Shown: positions 29,005 through 38,345 of the stretch, one piece after another
How positions within the stretch are numbered: position 1 is the stretch's first letter
How the letters are laid out: each line of letters starts with the position of its first letter
Origin: Bacteroidota bacterium
Lineage (GTDB): Bacteria; Bacteroidota; Bacteroidia; Cytophagales; Cyclobacteriaceae
Assembly (NCBI GenBank): GCA_023428695.1
Contig: JAEYWY010000028.1
Coordinates: 434,001 to 498,000 of the forward strand
Reading direction: 5' to 3'
Length of the DNA stretch: 64,000 nucleotides
The notes under the pieces: model-generated
The model's input: only the letters and a program-made list of their open reading frames with translations
What the model was told of the DNA's origin: nothing
The model's database searches: none
Program-made: the position numbers and the translations under genes

Positions 29005-30669
29005 ATGCTGTTGAATCAAAGATGGGTGTTAGCGATTTTCTCATTCCTGGCTATACATACGGGAAGCCAGATCTCGTTGCTGACCAAACACGATCTTGCC
29101 GTATCCGACTTCTACCTTCCGACAGCAATCGCAATCATACTCGTAAATTGGTTTGGGCCGCGGCTCGTGCTTCCAATCATGTACGTGAACGCCGTCCTCA
29201 CTTCTCATATGTGGGGTACACCCCTCGAAGACTGGCCTCTTTGGTTTCTCTACGGACTCCCTGAGGTTTTTTTTGCATTTCTGTCATGGTTTCTTTTCCG
29301 TGTTGTGCTGAAGGGAAAATTCTGGTTTCCGGACAATCAGAACACCATTGTGTTTCTCTTGTTTGGAATTCTGATCCCTGCACTTGCTGAGAGTTTCCTG
29401 CTCCAGGGTATGCTGGTTCTTACCGGATCACAACCCTCCGACGTGTTTCTGCCCTATGTTGCGAGCAACCTCCTGAGCGAGTTCGCTACTTCATTCTTCT
29501 TCACATTCCCGGTACTCTATTATCTCACACCGTGGGTTCAACAGACCGGATTGCTTCACCAATCTGATATGTACATCCCGGAAGTCCCGCCGGTCAAACG
29601 GCTTGCAGACCGGCAAATCCTTGAGCTCGTTATGATTTTCATCTGCCTTCTCGCGCTGGTATTCTTCGTCGCGTTCAAGGATCACTGGTATGTATACGGA
29701 TTTTTCTCGCTTTATGTCGCGATCAGGTTTGGATTCGGCCCGGCTATTTTCACGAACCTGTACATCATGGTCCTCGCTTATGTATTCCCGCGGATCAGCA
29801 CAACCCTTACAAACGGTGCTACATTCGACGTCGCTCATGTCAGCGATATCTTTCTCGGAGCGAACTTCCTTTTTGTTTTTGTTGCAATTACCGGACGAGT
29901 CATCAGCGACATCAGAGAGGCCGATGCGCGTCTGATTCAACAGAATAAGGAACTGGAAAAAACTACAGCAGAACTTGATCGTTTTGTTTACAGCGTATCC
30001 CATGATTTGTCCGCACCACTCAAGTCGGTACTTGGTCTGGTCAACATCAGCCGACTCACCAACGACCTGGATGAACACCGTCTTTACGTAAACAAAATTG
30101 AACGCAGCGTGAAGAAGCTGGAAGCGTTTATCGCCGAGATTCTGGACTATTCACGTTCAAAGCGACAAATCCCGATTATTGAACCAATTTCACTACAGGT
30201 ATTGATCGAAGAAATACTCGACAATCTCAGATACACTACCGAGAACGAAAACACAAAAGTCTATCTTGGACTGATGGAGAAGACGTTACACCAGGATAGT
30301 GTCCGCCTCAAGATCATACTTACCAATATTCTGTCAAACGCTTTTAAGTTTCAAAGGCGCACAACGGATCACGAACCGTTTATACGAATCACATCGCGAA
30401 AAACGCCCCGGCATGTTATTATAGACATCGAAGACAACGGGCAGGGTATACAACCTGAGGAGCAGCCGCGAATTTTCGAAATGTTTCACCGGGCTAACGA
30501 ACAGGGAGGCGGATCCGGACTGGGTCTCTACATCGCGCGCGAGGCGGCTGCGAAAATTGGAGCAAGTATACACATGAAATCAGAATATGGTCATGGCTCC
30601 GTGTTCACCGTCAAGGTAATGGATCGTGGTCCGTTCCAGATGCATTCGGACCCGATTACGAATTCGTGA
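29005..30669 (+). CDS. MASE1-type sensor histidine kinase
   Basis: A 554-residue inner membrane kinase. The N-terminal 300 residues form about eight hydrophobic segments with a MASE1-like pattern (LPTAIAIILVNWFGPR, then the region near FSLYVAIRFGFG). A short coiled coil (LIQQNKELEKTTAELDRF) leads to HisKA with the phospho-accepting His in VSHDLSAPLKS, then HATPase with N-box NILSNAFKF, G1 DNGQGI and G2 GSGLGLYI. No receiver domain or response-regulator gene is adjacent, so it is an orphan kinase. Its signal is unknown. Confidence 0.85.
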   Translation: MLLNQRWVLAIFSFLAIHTGSQISLLTKHDLAVSDFYLPTAIAIILVNWFGPRLVLPIMYVNAVLTSHMWGTPLEDWPLWFLYGLPEVFFAFLSWFLFRVVLKGKFWFPDNQNTIVFLLFGILIPALAESFLLQGMLVLTGSQPSDVFLPYVASNLLSEFATSFFFTFPVLYYLTPWVQQTGLLHQSDMYIPEVPPVKRLADRQILELVMIFICLLALVFFVAFKDHWYVYGFFSLYVAIRFGFGPAIFTNLYIMVLAYVFPRISTTLTNGATFDVAHVSDIFLGANFLFVFVAITGRVISDIREADARLIQQNKELEKTTAELDRFVYSVSHDLSAPLKSVLGLVNISRLTNDLDEHRLYVNKIERSVKKLEAFIAEILDYSRSKRQIPIIEPISLQVLIEEILDNLRYTTENENTKVYLGLMEKTLHQDSVRLKIILTNILSNAFKFQRRTTDHEPFIRITSRKTPRHVIIDIEDNGQGIQPEEQPRIFEMFHRANEQGGGSGLGLYIAREAAAKIGASIHMKSEYGHGSVFTVKVMDRGPFQMHSDPITNS

Positions 30670-30677
30670 AGCATTTT

Positions 30678-31592
30678 TTAAGATAAGACATCAGGTGCCG
30701 GCCCACCAGCGGGTCTTGATCGGTCTTCCGGCAACGGTACGAATTCCACGTTATCATTTGGCGGCAGTATGATACGTCCCTCCTTCCAATCTGCCTTTGC
30801 CTGTTCAATTCGTTCCTTTCGCGACGATACAAAATTCCACCAGATGTAACGTTCGCCGAGGGGCTCGCCGCCAAGCACCATAAACGTTGCGGTTTCTTTC
30901 GCATTAATAATGGGATCAACACCTTTTGTAAAAACCAACAGCTGTCCCGTGGTGTACTCTCTCCCCCCTGCTTCAATCACACCTTTTACAACATATATGC
31001 CGCGTTCAGTATATTCGGGAGGCAATCCAAAACGTGTTCCCTTCTCCAGCAATACGTGCACATAAAACAGGGGCGAGTGCGTCTTAACCTGATTCTGTAA
31101 GCCATATGCATTGCCCGCGATCAATCGCATCCATACCCCCTTTTCGGTAAATACAGGCAGTTGCTCCGGCGAGTAATTCGCGAATGACGGAGCCGACTCT
31201 TCATCGCGTTCGGGGAGTGCCACCCATGTTTGTATCATCTCGAGGTTTCCTCCGGCAATCGCTTCGGGATCTTCAAAACGCTCCGAATGTGCGATACCAC
31301 TTCCTGCAGTCATCCAGTTGACTTCTCCCGGCCGGATCGTTTGTTCAACACCAAGACTGTCGCGATGGGTGACCTTCCCGCCAAATAGGTAACTCACGGT
31401 GGATAGTCCGATGTGTGGATGCGGAAGCACGTCCATCTTCCGGACCAGTTCGGGTGCAACGCTCAATGGCCCCGCATGATCCATAAAAATAAACGGACCG
31501 ACCATACGACGCAGCCGGAATGGAAGGATACGCCGTACTTCAAGTCCGTTTCCAATGGACGCATTTCGGGATTCAATTACGAGATCAAGCAT
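30678..31592 (-). CDS. Pirin family protein
   Basis: A 304-residue bicupin. I start it at the ATG at 31592, which gives the usual beginning before NGLEVRRILPF. Metal ligands of pirins are present: HPHIG with two His, and the His and Glu in GIAHSER. Pirins bind iron and some act as quercetin 2,3-dioxygenases or redox sensors. It meets the histidine kinase gene tail to tail with eight bases between. No partner is evident. Confidence 0.9.
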   Translation of the reverse strand: MLDLVIESRNASIGNGLEVRRILPFRLRRMVGPFIFMDHAGPLSVAPELVRKMDVLPHPHIGLSTVSYLFGGKVTHRDSLGVEQTIRPGEVNWMTAGSGIAHSERFEDPEAIAGGNLEMIQTWVALPERDEESAPSFANYSPEQLPVFTEKGVWMRLIAGNAYGLQNQVKTHSPLFYVHVLLEKGTRFGLPPEYTERGIYVVKGVIEAGGREYTTGQLLVFTKGVDPIINAKETATFMVLGGEPLGERYIWWNFVSSRKERIEQAKADWKEGRIILPPNDNVEFVPLPEDRSRPAGGPAPDVLS

Positions 31593-31660
31593 AGCACGGA
31601 AAGTTATCGTATAAAGATAACCGTTCCCGCCAGATCGTGGATTAGTCGCTGGCAATAATA

Positions 31661-32578
31661 TCAGAACGCCCAGCGGACTTCAGGCGCAACGACGATACTT
31701 CGCGTTAAACCATCCGGCCTCACATCGCGAACCATAACCGGAAATCCCATTGTCAGTCCAAGCGTAAATGAAGCATTCACTTTCCAGTCGAATGTGCCGG
31801 AGACATTTAACGTCAGTCCGTCTGATTCTTTTAGTTTGACATAGTTCAACTCCGTATCGAGGTACTCGTCGGTGCCAACGTGATAGATCGCGAGTAATCC
31901 GCCACTACCGGAAAGTTTTCGAGAGATATTTCCGCGGTATACTCCGCGCAGCAAAACGTCGGCCCTTCTTTTGAGCATGTAAGAAGGAAAATAATCATAT
32001 ACTTCGCCAGTCGACCATTGCTCAGGGTCGAATACATTCTCATTTGCTGTCGTCAAGGGTTGCTGCCAGCCCAGACTGAACTGCCAGGTTCCATCCGAAA
32101 GTGTAACTCCGGTAATGAGATCTGTCGTGCCCAGACTACTTTGATAAGGCATTGGCAAACCCCGGCCATCCTTGCGCATATCTCCATCGGCCAGAGGTAA
32201 TTTTATTCCAGCCGTAAACGATGCTAAAAAACCACGAGAGCGGTTCTTGAATGGGCTGGCGATTCCGGACAGATAAAAATCACCTGCACCAGTGGCACTT
32301 CCCAGATCGCCACTTGCATAATTTGCCGTTACTTTTCCCTGAATCGTAAACACTGAACTCAGCCTGCGTTCATATTGCATGCCGGGTGTAAAAACAAAAA
32401 CGCCTTGCTCCCCCTTACCTGTTGCCATAATGAGTGAAAGCACATTGCGCGTAACTGAATCTTTTTGATGACCAAGCCCTCCCACCGTGCAGAAGCCGGC
32501 ATCGCTACACCCCTGTGCCATTACGCTGTATGAAACTGACAGCGCGACTAGTATCGACAGAAGGGATTTTGTCGTCAT
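31661..32578 (-). CDS. Predicted outer membrane beta-barrel protein
   Basis: A 305-residue exported protein with a signal peptide ending VMAQ, a small cysteine pair (CSDAGFC) at the mature N-terminus and many alternating strands, ending in the barrel-like VAPEVRWAF with C-terminal Phe. I do not recognise a named family. Its start overlaps the DoxX gene stop by four bases (ATGA), so it is the last gene of the ECF-sigma/YHS/DoxX cluster. It could be a channel or sensor for whatever the cluster handles. Confidence 0.7.
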   Translation of the reverse strand: MTTKSLLSILVALSVSYSVMAQGCSDAGFCTVGGLGHQKDSVTRNVLSLIMATGKGEQGVFVFTPGMQYERRLSSVFTIQGKVTANYASGDLGSATGAGDFYLSGIASPFKNRSRGFLASFTAGIKLPLADGDMRKDGRGLPMPYQSSLGTTDLITGVTLSDGTWQFSLGWQQPLTTANENVFDPEQWSTGEVYDYFPSYMLKRRADVLLRGVYRGNISRKLSGSGGLLAIYHVGTDEYLDTELNYVKLKESDGLTLNVSGTFDWKVNASFTLGLTMGFPVMVRDVRPDGLTRSIVVAPEVRWAF

Positions 32579-32982
32579 ATTGAAAGACGTGAACGAAGCC
32601 TTGTCTTAAGTAGCAAAACTTCCTCGCGATGGAGGTACAGAAGTCCAAGGCAACTGACAAAGACTACACACGCCATGATAAAAAGCTGACCACCGTCGTC
32701 TTTCACCACAATACCAAGGACGAAAAGATGTGACGCGATTGCTCCGGCTATTATCATGATGGCGAGAAACGCACCATAAACAACAGTGCGGGGGATCAGC
32801 AAGAGTATTCCGGCGACAAGTTCGGCGACTCCGGAGCCAATCCTTCCCCAGGGCTCCATGCCTACCGTTGTGAATATGTACACCGATTCCTCATGGGCAG
32901 TAAACTTGAAATACAGGGTTTGCAGTAAGATGATGGCCGCAGTCAGCCGAAACAACCATGAAAGTATGAGTCTCGTTTTCAT
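32575..32982 (-). CDS. DoxX-like small membrane protein
   Basis: A 135-residue inner membrane protein with four hydrophobic segments. The pattern GRIGSGVAELVAGILLLIPRT is typical of the DoxX/SURF4-like family, whose members often accompany redox or oxidative-stress genes. It overlaps both neighbours by four bases (ATGA at each end), so it is tightly coupled to the upstream YHS gene and the downstream barrel gene. Function is unknown. Confidence 0.78.
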   Translation of the reverse strand: MKTRLILSWLFRLTAAIILLQTLYFKFTAHEESVYIFTTVGMEPWGRIGSGVAELVAGILLLIPRTVVYGAFLAIMIIAGAIASHLFVLGIVVKDDGGQLFIMACVVFVSCLGLLYLHREEVLLLKTRLRSRLSI

Positions 32983-33443
32983 TTTACGGCTTGTTTATTC
33001 CTGATGATTGTATTCCAGTTTGAATCCGCTTTTGGGAGCAGATTTTTCTCATCCGCGTTCCACTTCGTGAGTGTATTGTTAAAAAAACGGTTGTAGAACA
33101 AATACAATTTTCCATTCATCACCTTAAATGTCTCGGGATCTACCGGCACTTTTTCGCCATTTGCACCCATGGCGTAGGCACACCACCCACCGTATTGAGG
33201 CATGTATTTCTCCGGATTTTGTGAAAACATCTCCTTATTCTTCGCCGTCGAAAAATAGTAGACGGCATGGCCCGATTGCACCCGGAACTGCTTGTTACCT
33301 TTAATGGCTTTGCCGTCGGTAAAATATGCAACAGGGTCATATCCGTCCAGCGCGAGTCCATCATCAAGGTTCATATGATTTATGTCCTGACTTTGGGCGA
33401 CGAACACAACGAACAAAAGGATGATTGAAAAGATATGTCTCAT
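32979..33443 (-). CDS. YHS domain-containing secreted protein
   Basis: A 154-residue protein with a signal peptide ending AQSQ. The YHS-type core reads LDGYDPVAYF, then GHAVYYFSTAKNKEMF, then MPQYGGWCAYAMG with one cysteine. YHS domains occur in metal-handling proteins and in secreted proteins of unknown role. It is paired with a second, diverged copy just upstream (33455-33916), 11 bases apart, which suggests a tandem duplication. Confidence 0.82.
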   Translation of the reverse strand: MRHIFSIILLFVVFVAQSQDINHMNLDDGLALDGYDPVAYFTDGKAIKGNKQFRVQSGHAVYYFSTAKNKEMFSQNPEKYMPQYGGWCAYAMGANGEKVPVDPETFKVMNGKLYLFYNRFFNNTLTKWNADEKNLLPKADSNWNTIIRNKQAVK

Positions 33444-33454
33444 ATTGTATCGGG

Positions 33455-33916
33455 CTATTCCTTATGCTTTAACTCGGTCCAGTTTTGTTCCGCGGTATGT
33501 ATTCGCGCATCACGATCCTGAAGCCACATCTTGCGAACTTTCTTATTGTAATTGAGATACAACTTATCATTTACGATGGTCCACGCATCAGGCTCCGTCG
33601 GCGCCTTGTAATTCTGACTTACACCATATGCGCACCAACCCCCGAATTGCGGGAGATATCGCTCCGGATCTGATTTAAACAGATCCAGATGTTCCCGGCT
33701 TGAAAAGAGCCATTGCACACTGTCCAACGTGAATGCAAACTCGGCACTTCCCTTTACCGGTTTACCATCGATGAAATAAGCCACAACATCGTATCCGTTG
33801 ACTGCAACACCGTCAACAGCATAGTTTGGCGACTGACAAATCGCCGCAGCCGTCACCAGAACCAGGAAAGTAGTTACGCCGGTGAACAGCCGCAAGTCTT
33901 GAAGTTTCTTAAGCAT
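33455..33916 (-). CDS. YHS domain-containing secreted protein (second copy)
   Basis: A 153-residue protein with signal peptide and the same core as its neighbour: VNGYDVVAYF, FSSREHLDLF and LPQFGGWCAYGVS. The two share the plan but differ at many residues, so the duplication is old or each has its own task. It is preceded on the same strand, after a 50-base gap, by the zinc-finger gene and the ECF sigma gene. A cysteine in GGWCAYG is kept in both copies and could bind metal or a partner. Confidence 0.82.
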   Translation of the reverse strand: MLKKLQDLRLFTGVTTFLVLVTAAAICQSPNYAVDGVAVNGYDVVAYFIDGKPVKGSAEFAFTLDSVQWLFSSREHLDLFKSDPERYLPQFGGWCAYGVSQNYKAPTEPDAWTIVNDKLYLNYNKKVRKMWLQDRDARIHTAEQNWTELKHKE

Positions 33917-33966
33917 ACGGTCCGTTTTTCTTGCTTAGACGTGGCGGTTGAACGAACCTTACAAAT

Positions 33967-34248
33967 TCAACGGGTATTTTTTTTGGTTTCTTTGGCGATT
34001 ATGGTACCATACCTTTGCGCAGTGGTCTCGCTTAGTTTGTAAGGCGGGTCATTATCGAGGGAACGCGCGATCCTTGCCGTCAGCCGATTGATGACCATGG
34101 ATTGCGTTTGAAAACTCCGGCACACGCCACAATGAAGCAGATGATAGTATAACCTGAAGCGCTCGAATAAAGATATTTTCCCTTGTTCGCGTTTCACGAT
34201 CAGCAGAGTAGCTTCCCTGCAGTTATACATCACCTTGCGTAGCATCAC
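33967..34248 (-). CDS. Small zinc-finger protein, putative anti-sigma factor
   Basis: A 93-residue cytoplasmic protein with a zf-HC2-like arrangement: Cys in NCREAT, then HLLHCGVC with His and two Cys. It lies four bases after the ECF sigma gene, the usual position of a cognate anti-sigma factor. There is no membrane segment, so it would sense a cytoplasmic signal such as redox state or zinc. The assignment rests on motif and position. Confidence 0.65.
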   Translation of the reverse strand: MMLRKVMYNCREATLLIVKREQGKISLFERFRLYYHLLHCGVCRSFQTQSMVINRLTARIARSLDNDPPYKLSETTAQRYGTIIAKETKKNTR

Positions 34249-34252
34249 CTTG

Positions 34253-34864
34253 TCATTTTTTCAAATCAAACCAATTTCGCCCCAGGCACTCGCGGATGAT
34301 AACTTTAGCCCGATGAATAAGTACCCAGTAGTTTGACGGAGTTATCCCCAGTTCCTTACAGATATTTTCAGATTTTTCTTCCTCAACATATTTGGCCGTA
34401 AACGCGGAACGAAGTTTCCCGGGAAGTGCCTGCATGCACTTCTGAAGGACTAGGTTGAGTTCTCCGTCCCCCGGATCCGGGTCAATCGAAATTTCCCACT
34501 CCCCTGGCGCACGTTCCTTTCTCCAGTGTCCGTAACGCGATGGCTCGTCTTCAAAGAAGTACAGGTGAAACGACTGATCGCTTTCATCCAGGTAAGAAGC
34601 CGTCTCGCGCAACACGTCCTTCTTACGATAATGGTCTATGATTTTATTTTTCAGAATAGAAACGAGCCACGTTCGTTCGGAACTCTCGCCGCGAAAGTCG
34701 TTCAGTGCACGTATCGCCGCCAGGAACGTTTCCTGTAACAAGTCTTCAGCCGTTTCCTTATTGCCCACGCGAAGCACAGCGAGAGAGAACAGATAGTCTC
34801 CATGCTTCCTGATCCATTCAGCGGGATTTGTTGAGGTCACTGGCCAGCAATTAGCAGCAGCCAA
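34253..34864 (-). CDS. ECF RNA polymerase sigma factor
   Basis: A 203-residue sigma-70 family factor. Region 2 spans about residues 15-85 (FSLAVLRVGNKETAEDLLQETFLAAI, then TWLVSILKNKIIDHYRKKD), and region 4 spans about 140-195 (LPGKLRSAFTAKYVEEEKSENICKELGITPSNYWVLIHRA). A 50-residue linker contains an acidic stretch. It heads the zinc finger/YHS/YHS/DoxX/barrel run on the minus strand and is divergent from the lipoprotein gene at 34978. Confidence 0.9.
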   Translation of the reverse strand: MAAANCWPVTSTNPAEWIRKHGDYLFSLAVLRVGNKETAEDLLQETFLAAIRALNDFRGESSERTWLVSILKNKIIDHYRKKDVLRETASYLDESDQSFHLYFFEDEPSRYGHWRKERAPGEWEISIDPDPGDGELNLVLQKCMQALPGKLRSAFTAKYVEEEKSENICKELGITPSNYWVLIHRAKVIIRECLGRNWFDLKK

Positions 34865-34977
34865 GGTAAAAAAAGTTTCTTAATCTGCAGGAGACAAAGC
34901 CGCTGGCACTAATGGAAAGCGTCTCGCAATCGGGTCACGGCACATTATTTTAACGACTACGTAACAAAGTCCGGGCT

Positions 34978-35658
34978 ATGAAATCAATAATTACACTGGT
35001 CTTTGCAGCCGGCATGCTTGCGGCCTGCAGGCCATCGACAGAAATAACGGCCTCCTGGCGAAATCCAGATTTTTCGTCAGCGGAATCCGCCAGTAACATT
35101 GAAACCATATTTGTTACTGCCATGACGGACCGCGCTCATGTCCGTCAGAAAGTTGAACACGACCTGGCAAGCGCGCTGGCGAACGCGGGTTTCAAAACGA
35201 TCGAAGCCATGAATGTATTGCCGCCGAAGTTCACAACTGATAAGGATCCCGACAAGAAAAAGATGCTGGAACAAATTCGCGAAACGGGTGCTCAGGCGAT
35301 TCTTACCGTTGCACTTATCGACGAAGAAACCGAGACGCGTTATAATTCCGACTACTCTTATGCGCCTGTTCCGCGCTTTGGATTCTATGGAACGTTCTGG
35401 GGCTACTACACAAACTGGTACCCTACCCTGAATTCACCGGGTTACTACACGCAGGAAAAAGTCTACTTCATAGAAACGAATCTTTACGACGTCGAAACGG
35501 AAAAACTCCTGTGGTCAGCGCAATCCCGCACATACGATCCGCAAAGTCTGGAAGCATTCAGTGAAGACTTCGCACAAATCGTTGTGAATAAAATGCATGA
35601 CGAAGGATTGCTCAAGCAAAAGCCCGAAAGCGCGATAGCCAGTGAAAGGGAGGAATAG
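34978..35658 (+). CDS. Lipoprotein of unknown function
   Basis: A 226-residue lipoprotein with lipobox LAAC. The N-terminal part (ASWRNPDF) and the segment QILTVALIDEETETRY-like near residue 110 recall DUF4136-type lipoproteins, but the match is weak. A Tyr/Gly/Trp-rich segment (about 125-160) follows. It is divergent from the ECF sigma gene with 113 bases between and could be under its control. I do not assign a function. Confidence 0.6.
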   Translation: MKSIITLVFAAGMLAACRPSTEITASWRNPDFSSAESASNIETIFVTAMTDRAHVRQKVEHDLASALANAGFKTIEAMNVLPPKFTTDKDPDKKKMLEQIRETGAQAILTVALIDEETETRYNSDYSYAPVPRFGFYGTFWGYYTNWYPTLNSPGYYTQEKVYFIETNLYDVETEKLLWSAQSRTYDPQSLEAFSEDFAQIVVNKMHDEGLLKQKPESAIASEREE

Positions 35659-35949
35659 CAGAGAAATAGCTACAAGCCGTGAGCGACAAGCTGCAACTTT
35701 GATACATCCCAACTTGAATATCTCACGATTCTGTTTGTGGGATTGCCTTTTTTCACCGGTAAGTCGCAAGGTGCAATGGGGCGCAAAGAGAGTCAGCCCC
35801 ACCAATGAGAACTTAGACATTCAACTCCTCATTCAACGGCGCACCACATTGTGCCCTCCGCTAATATTTTCGAAGGAACCTGCATGCCCGCCATAGCGTT
35901 TCGCGTCGGCGGGAACCTTAAACTTCCAAACCTGAAACTCGCTTCGGGC
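35659..35949. other. Intergenic region without a supported gene
   Basis: This 291-base stretch between the lipoprotein gene and the ABC transporter gene holds no ORF I can support. Its first 40 bases contain a degenerate run of AAGC/GCTTG-like units (AGCTACAAGCCG, then GACAAGCTGCAAC), a type of low-complexity repeat found between genes in this group. No terminator with a clear T-run is visible. Confidence 0.5.
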
Positions 35950-36642
35950 TTATGCACGAAAATACGCTTCGAGTTCCGCAAGCATATCCTGCCCTTCGAT
36001 CTGCCGGATTACGACACCTTTTTCGAGGATGATAATGCGCGAACAAATTTCGGTGACGTGATTAAGGTCGTGGCTTGAGATAAGATACGTAAGTCTGCGC
36101 TCCTCTCTTTCGGATGCGAGGAGTGTTTTCAGTCTTATCTGCGATGTGGGATCAAGATTTTCAAATGGTTCGTCGAGCATGATGAGTTGAGGGTTGCCGA
36201 TAAACGCAGCCGCTATGCCGACTTTTTTAAGATTACCTTTCGAGAGATCGCGAATGTATTTTTTGCGACCGAGTATCTCACCATGAAAAAAGTCTGCGAA
36301 CTTTTCAAAAAACACCTTGAGGTCTGCCTCACCCCATTGATGGAGTTTTCCGACAAACTGAAAGTATTCGTCCGGTGTCAAATATGGAATGAGAAAGTTT
36401 TCGTCGAGGAAGGAACCAACGAAATGTTTCCAGGCGTCTGAACCTTGTGTTTTCTCGCCGTTGATCTCAACCTTTCCTGTATCGGGCTTCACGAGATCGA
36501 GAATCATCCGAAACATCGTGGTTTTACCGGCGCCGTTATTACCAACAACACCAACACTTTCGCCGGCCGATACTACCAATGAAGGGATATCAACAACTGT
36601 AACACCTTTGTAAGACTTCTTGAGAGAATCAATACTTATCAT
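35950..36642 (-). CDS. ABC transporter ATP-binding protein
   Basis: A 230-residue cytoplasmic ATPase. It has Walker A GNNGAGKTT near residue 36, a signature of the form LSKGN rather than LSGGQ, Walker B LIMLDEP near residue 155 and the H-loop SSHDL. It lies 17 bases downstream of the DUF5687 permease gene and would form the exporter with it. The LSKGN signature is common in ABC-2 type exporters. Confidence 0.9.
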   Translation of the reverse strand: MISIDSLKKSYKGVTVVDIPSLVVSAGESVGVVGNNGAGKTTMFRMILDLVKPDTGKVEINGEKTQGSDAWKHFVGSFLDENFLIPYLTPDEYFQFVGKLHQWGEADLKVFFEKFADFFHGEILGRKKYIRDLSKGNLKKVGIAAAFIGNPQLIMLDEPFENLDPTSQIRLKTLLASEREERRLTYLISSHDLNHVTEICSRIIILEKGVVIRQIEGQDMLAELEAYFRA

Positions 36643-36659
36643 TCTAAAATCATTTAATA

Positions 36660-38141
36660 TCAGGAATCTTTGCGGAACCCTTCCGCCAGGATGTGTCTGT
36701 TTTTCTGCAGCCGTTTTGCTGTAAGTGCAATGAGATACGGTCGGCAGATGATGCCGATCAGACCAACCAGACCAATAGCCATTACGCCAGCCTTTTCATA
36801 ACCAAGCAAACTCAGCGGCAAATAGAATATATACGGTCCTATAAATATCGGAAGTCCCATCAACCATTGTGCTGCGCCTGCACCCTGTATGTTAAATGCA
36901 CCGCCTTTTGTAAGATCAATACGTTTTGGTGACCACATTGCGAGGTTCATGATCACAAATACATTAACGCCAAGATTGAAGAGAAGCGTGGCAAGGTTGA
37001 TAAAGATTATGTTCCATCCGAAATACACATAGGGAATCGACAACACGAAGAATATGAGTGTCACCAAACCGAGTAACCAATACTTTGAGTTTACGAACTC
37101 CTCAATTGATACGGGCCGTGTAAGCGTAAAGTCGAAATGACTTGCCTGCCAGCTGAACAGGAACTGACCATAATTCATCATGAAAATCCCGGTAATGAAA
37201 GTCCCGACAAAAACCAGGAAGCCTGGTAGCTCCGTTGAATATTTTGGATTAGGATAGAAAATCATTCCATAGAGCAGAATGACAATAGACAGGAATAGCA
37301 TGGTACGCGGGCGCTTGTTGCGAAGAATCAGTCTTACTTCAACCATGATCCATTCACCGGTCAGTCCGAGCCGTCTCAGAAACCCAAACTCAGGAGTTGT
37401 TATCTGACTGTTGTCTTTGGGGCCAACTTCGTCAGGATAGAGACCCTGGCGGAATACGACGTAGTTGGCGATATATCCGACAGCAGCCACAGCGAGCGTG
37501 GCAACAAAAAACATCGGTCCAGAGGTCGAACCGGAAAAGACGTATGCCGATACCATAGTAAGTTTGAACCAATTATAGTAGTCGGCTGCGGCGAACAGGG
37601 CAAATACACCGACGAGAACCAGAATTCCCACGAACGTGTCGTCCAGTTTTACTTTATAAAGCATTACCAGGAAATGCACTGCCATTGACAACAGCCAGAA
37701 TCCGGCGATCCATGAAAGGCCGCTGACCATACCATATTCCTGAGCGATCACCAGAAAGGCCATGGGGCCGAACAGCAACAACACGAAAATGTTCATAACA
37801 CTGAAAATGGACCTGCCTAAAACAAAGTGCACAATAGTGGAGCGCTTTACAGGAAGGTGCAAATACGGTTGTGCATCCAGAACCGAAAGATTTTGCAACA
37901 GGTAGCGAAGAACAAATTCAGACAACAGGTAATACAGGAAAAGTTGGTTCACGAACCCTGCGACATCAGGTTCATTCAGGGCGTCGGTGATGATTTTCGG
38001 GAGTACAAAGCCGAGAGCCAGCAGGTAGCCGGAAAACATGAGCGCGATAAAGCCGAGAAAGATTGTTGTTGCGGTATCCCGCGTGAATGATACTGAGCGC
38101 CTGAATTTCTTCCAACCGTGATTCAAAAAAATACCTGTCAT
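36660..38141 (-). CDS. DUF5687 family ABC-2-type permease
   Basis: A 493-residue inner membrane protein with about ten to twelve hydrophobic segments. I start it at the ATG at 38141 (MTGIFLNHGWKKF); the longer frame gives a prefix without features. Its N-terminus (FLNHGWKKFRRS) and the DAQPYLHLPVKRSTIVHF segment match the DUF5687 permeases found beside ABC ATPases in Bacteroidota. It pairs with the downstream ATPase gene. The transported substrate is unknown. Confidence 0.82.
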   Translation of the reverse strand: MTGIFLNHGWKKFRRSVSFTRDTATTIFLGFIALMFSGYLLALGFVLPKIITDALNEPDVAGFVNQLFLYYLLSEFVLRYLLQNLSVLDAQPYLHLPVKRSTIVHFVLGRSIFSVMNIFVLLLFGPMAFLVIAQEYGMVSGLSWIAGFWLLSMAVHFLVMLYKVKLDDTFVGILVLVGVFALFAAADYYNWFKLTMVSAYVFSGSTSGPMFFVATLAVAAVGYIANYVVFRQGLYPDEVGPKDNSQITTPEFGFLRRLGLTGEWIMVEVRLILRNKRPRTMLFLSIVILLYGMIFYPNPKYSTELPGFLVFVGTFITGIFMMNYGQFLFSWQASHFDFTLTRPVSIEEFVNSKYWLLGLVTLIFFVLSIPYVYFGWNIIFINLATLLFNLGVNVFVIMNLAMWSPKRIDLTKGGAFNIQGAGAAQWLMGLPIFIGPYIFYLPLSLLGYEKAGVMAIGLVGLIGIICRPYLIALTAKRLQKNRHILAEGFRKDS

Positions 38142-38328
38142 TCGCAGATTTGAGTTTGGTTTAAGTGTCGAATAGGTCGGAAACGGGCTGCCGAAATTAC
38201 AGATCATTGTACGAATTCTGGAACAAACTCAACATCATGGCCGCCATACCGGTCACCGCCGTGCCTATCCCCGTAATTAATGGTAACTTACTAACAGGCT
38301 TTTTTTTCTAAACGAAGGCAACCCTTTT

Positions 38329-38341
38329 CGGAAAGTTTCCG
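38329..38341. promoter_or_regulatory. Palindrome CGGAAAGTTTCCG before the ECF sigma gene
   Basis: A perfect 13-bp palindrome (one central base) ends five bases upstream of the GTG at 38346. It may be an operator or an RNA element near the start. It shares the GGAAAGT/TTTCC character with the TetR palindrome at 26557-26602, but this is probably chance. Confidence 0.35.
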
Positions 38342-38345
38342 TCCT

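Noticed and set aside
35659..35700. Repeat-like AAGC/GCTTG units as a possible CRISPR or REP array
   Set aside because: The units are degenerate, few and without regular spacers; they look like low-complexity intergenic sequence.
35515..35820. 101-residue minus-strand ORF spanning the intergenic region after the lipoprotein gene
   Set aside because: It overlaps the lipoprotein coding region and has no recognisable feature or ribosome site.
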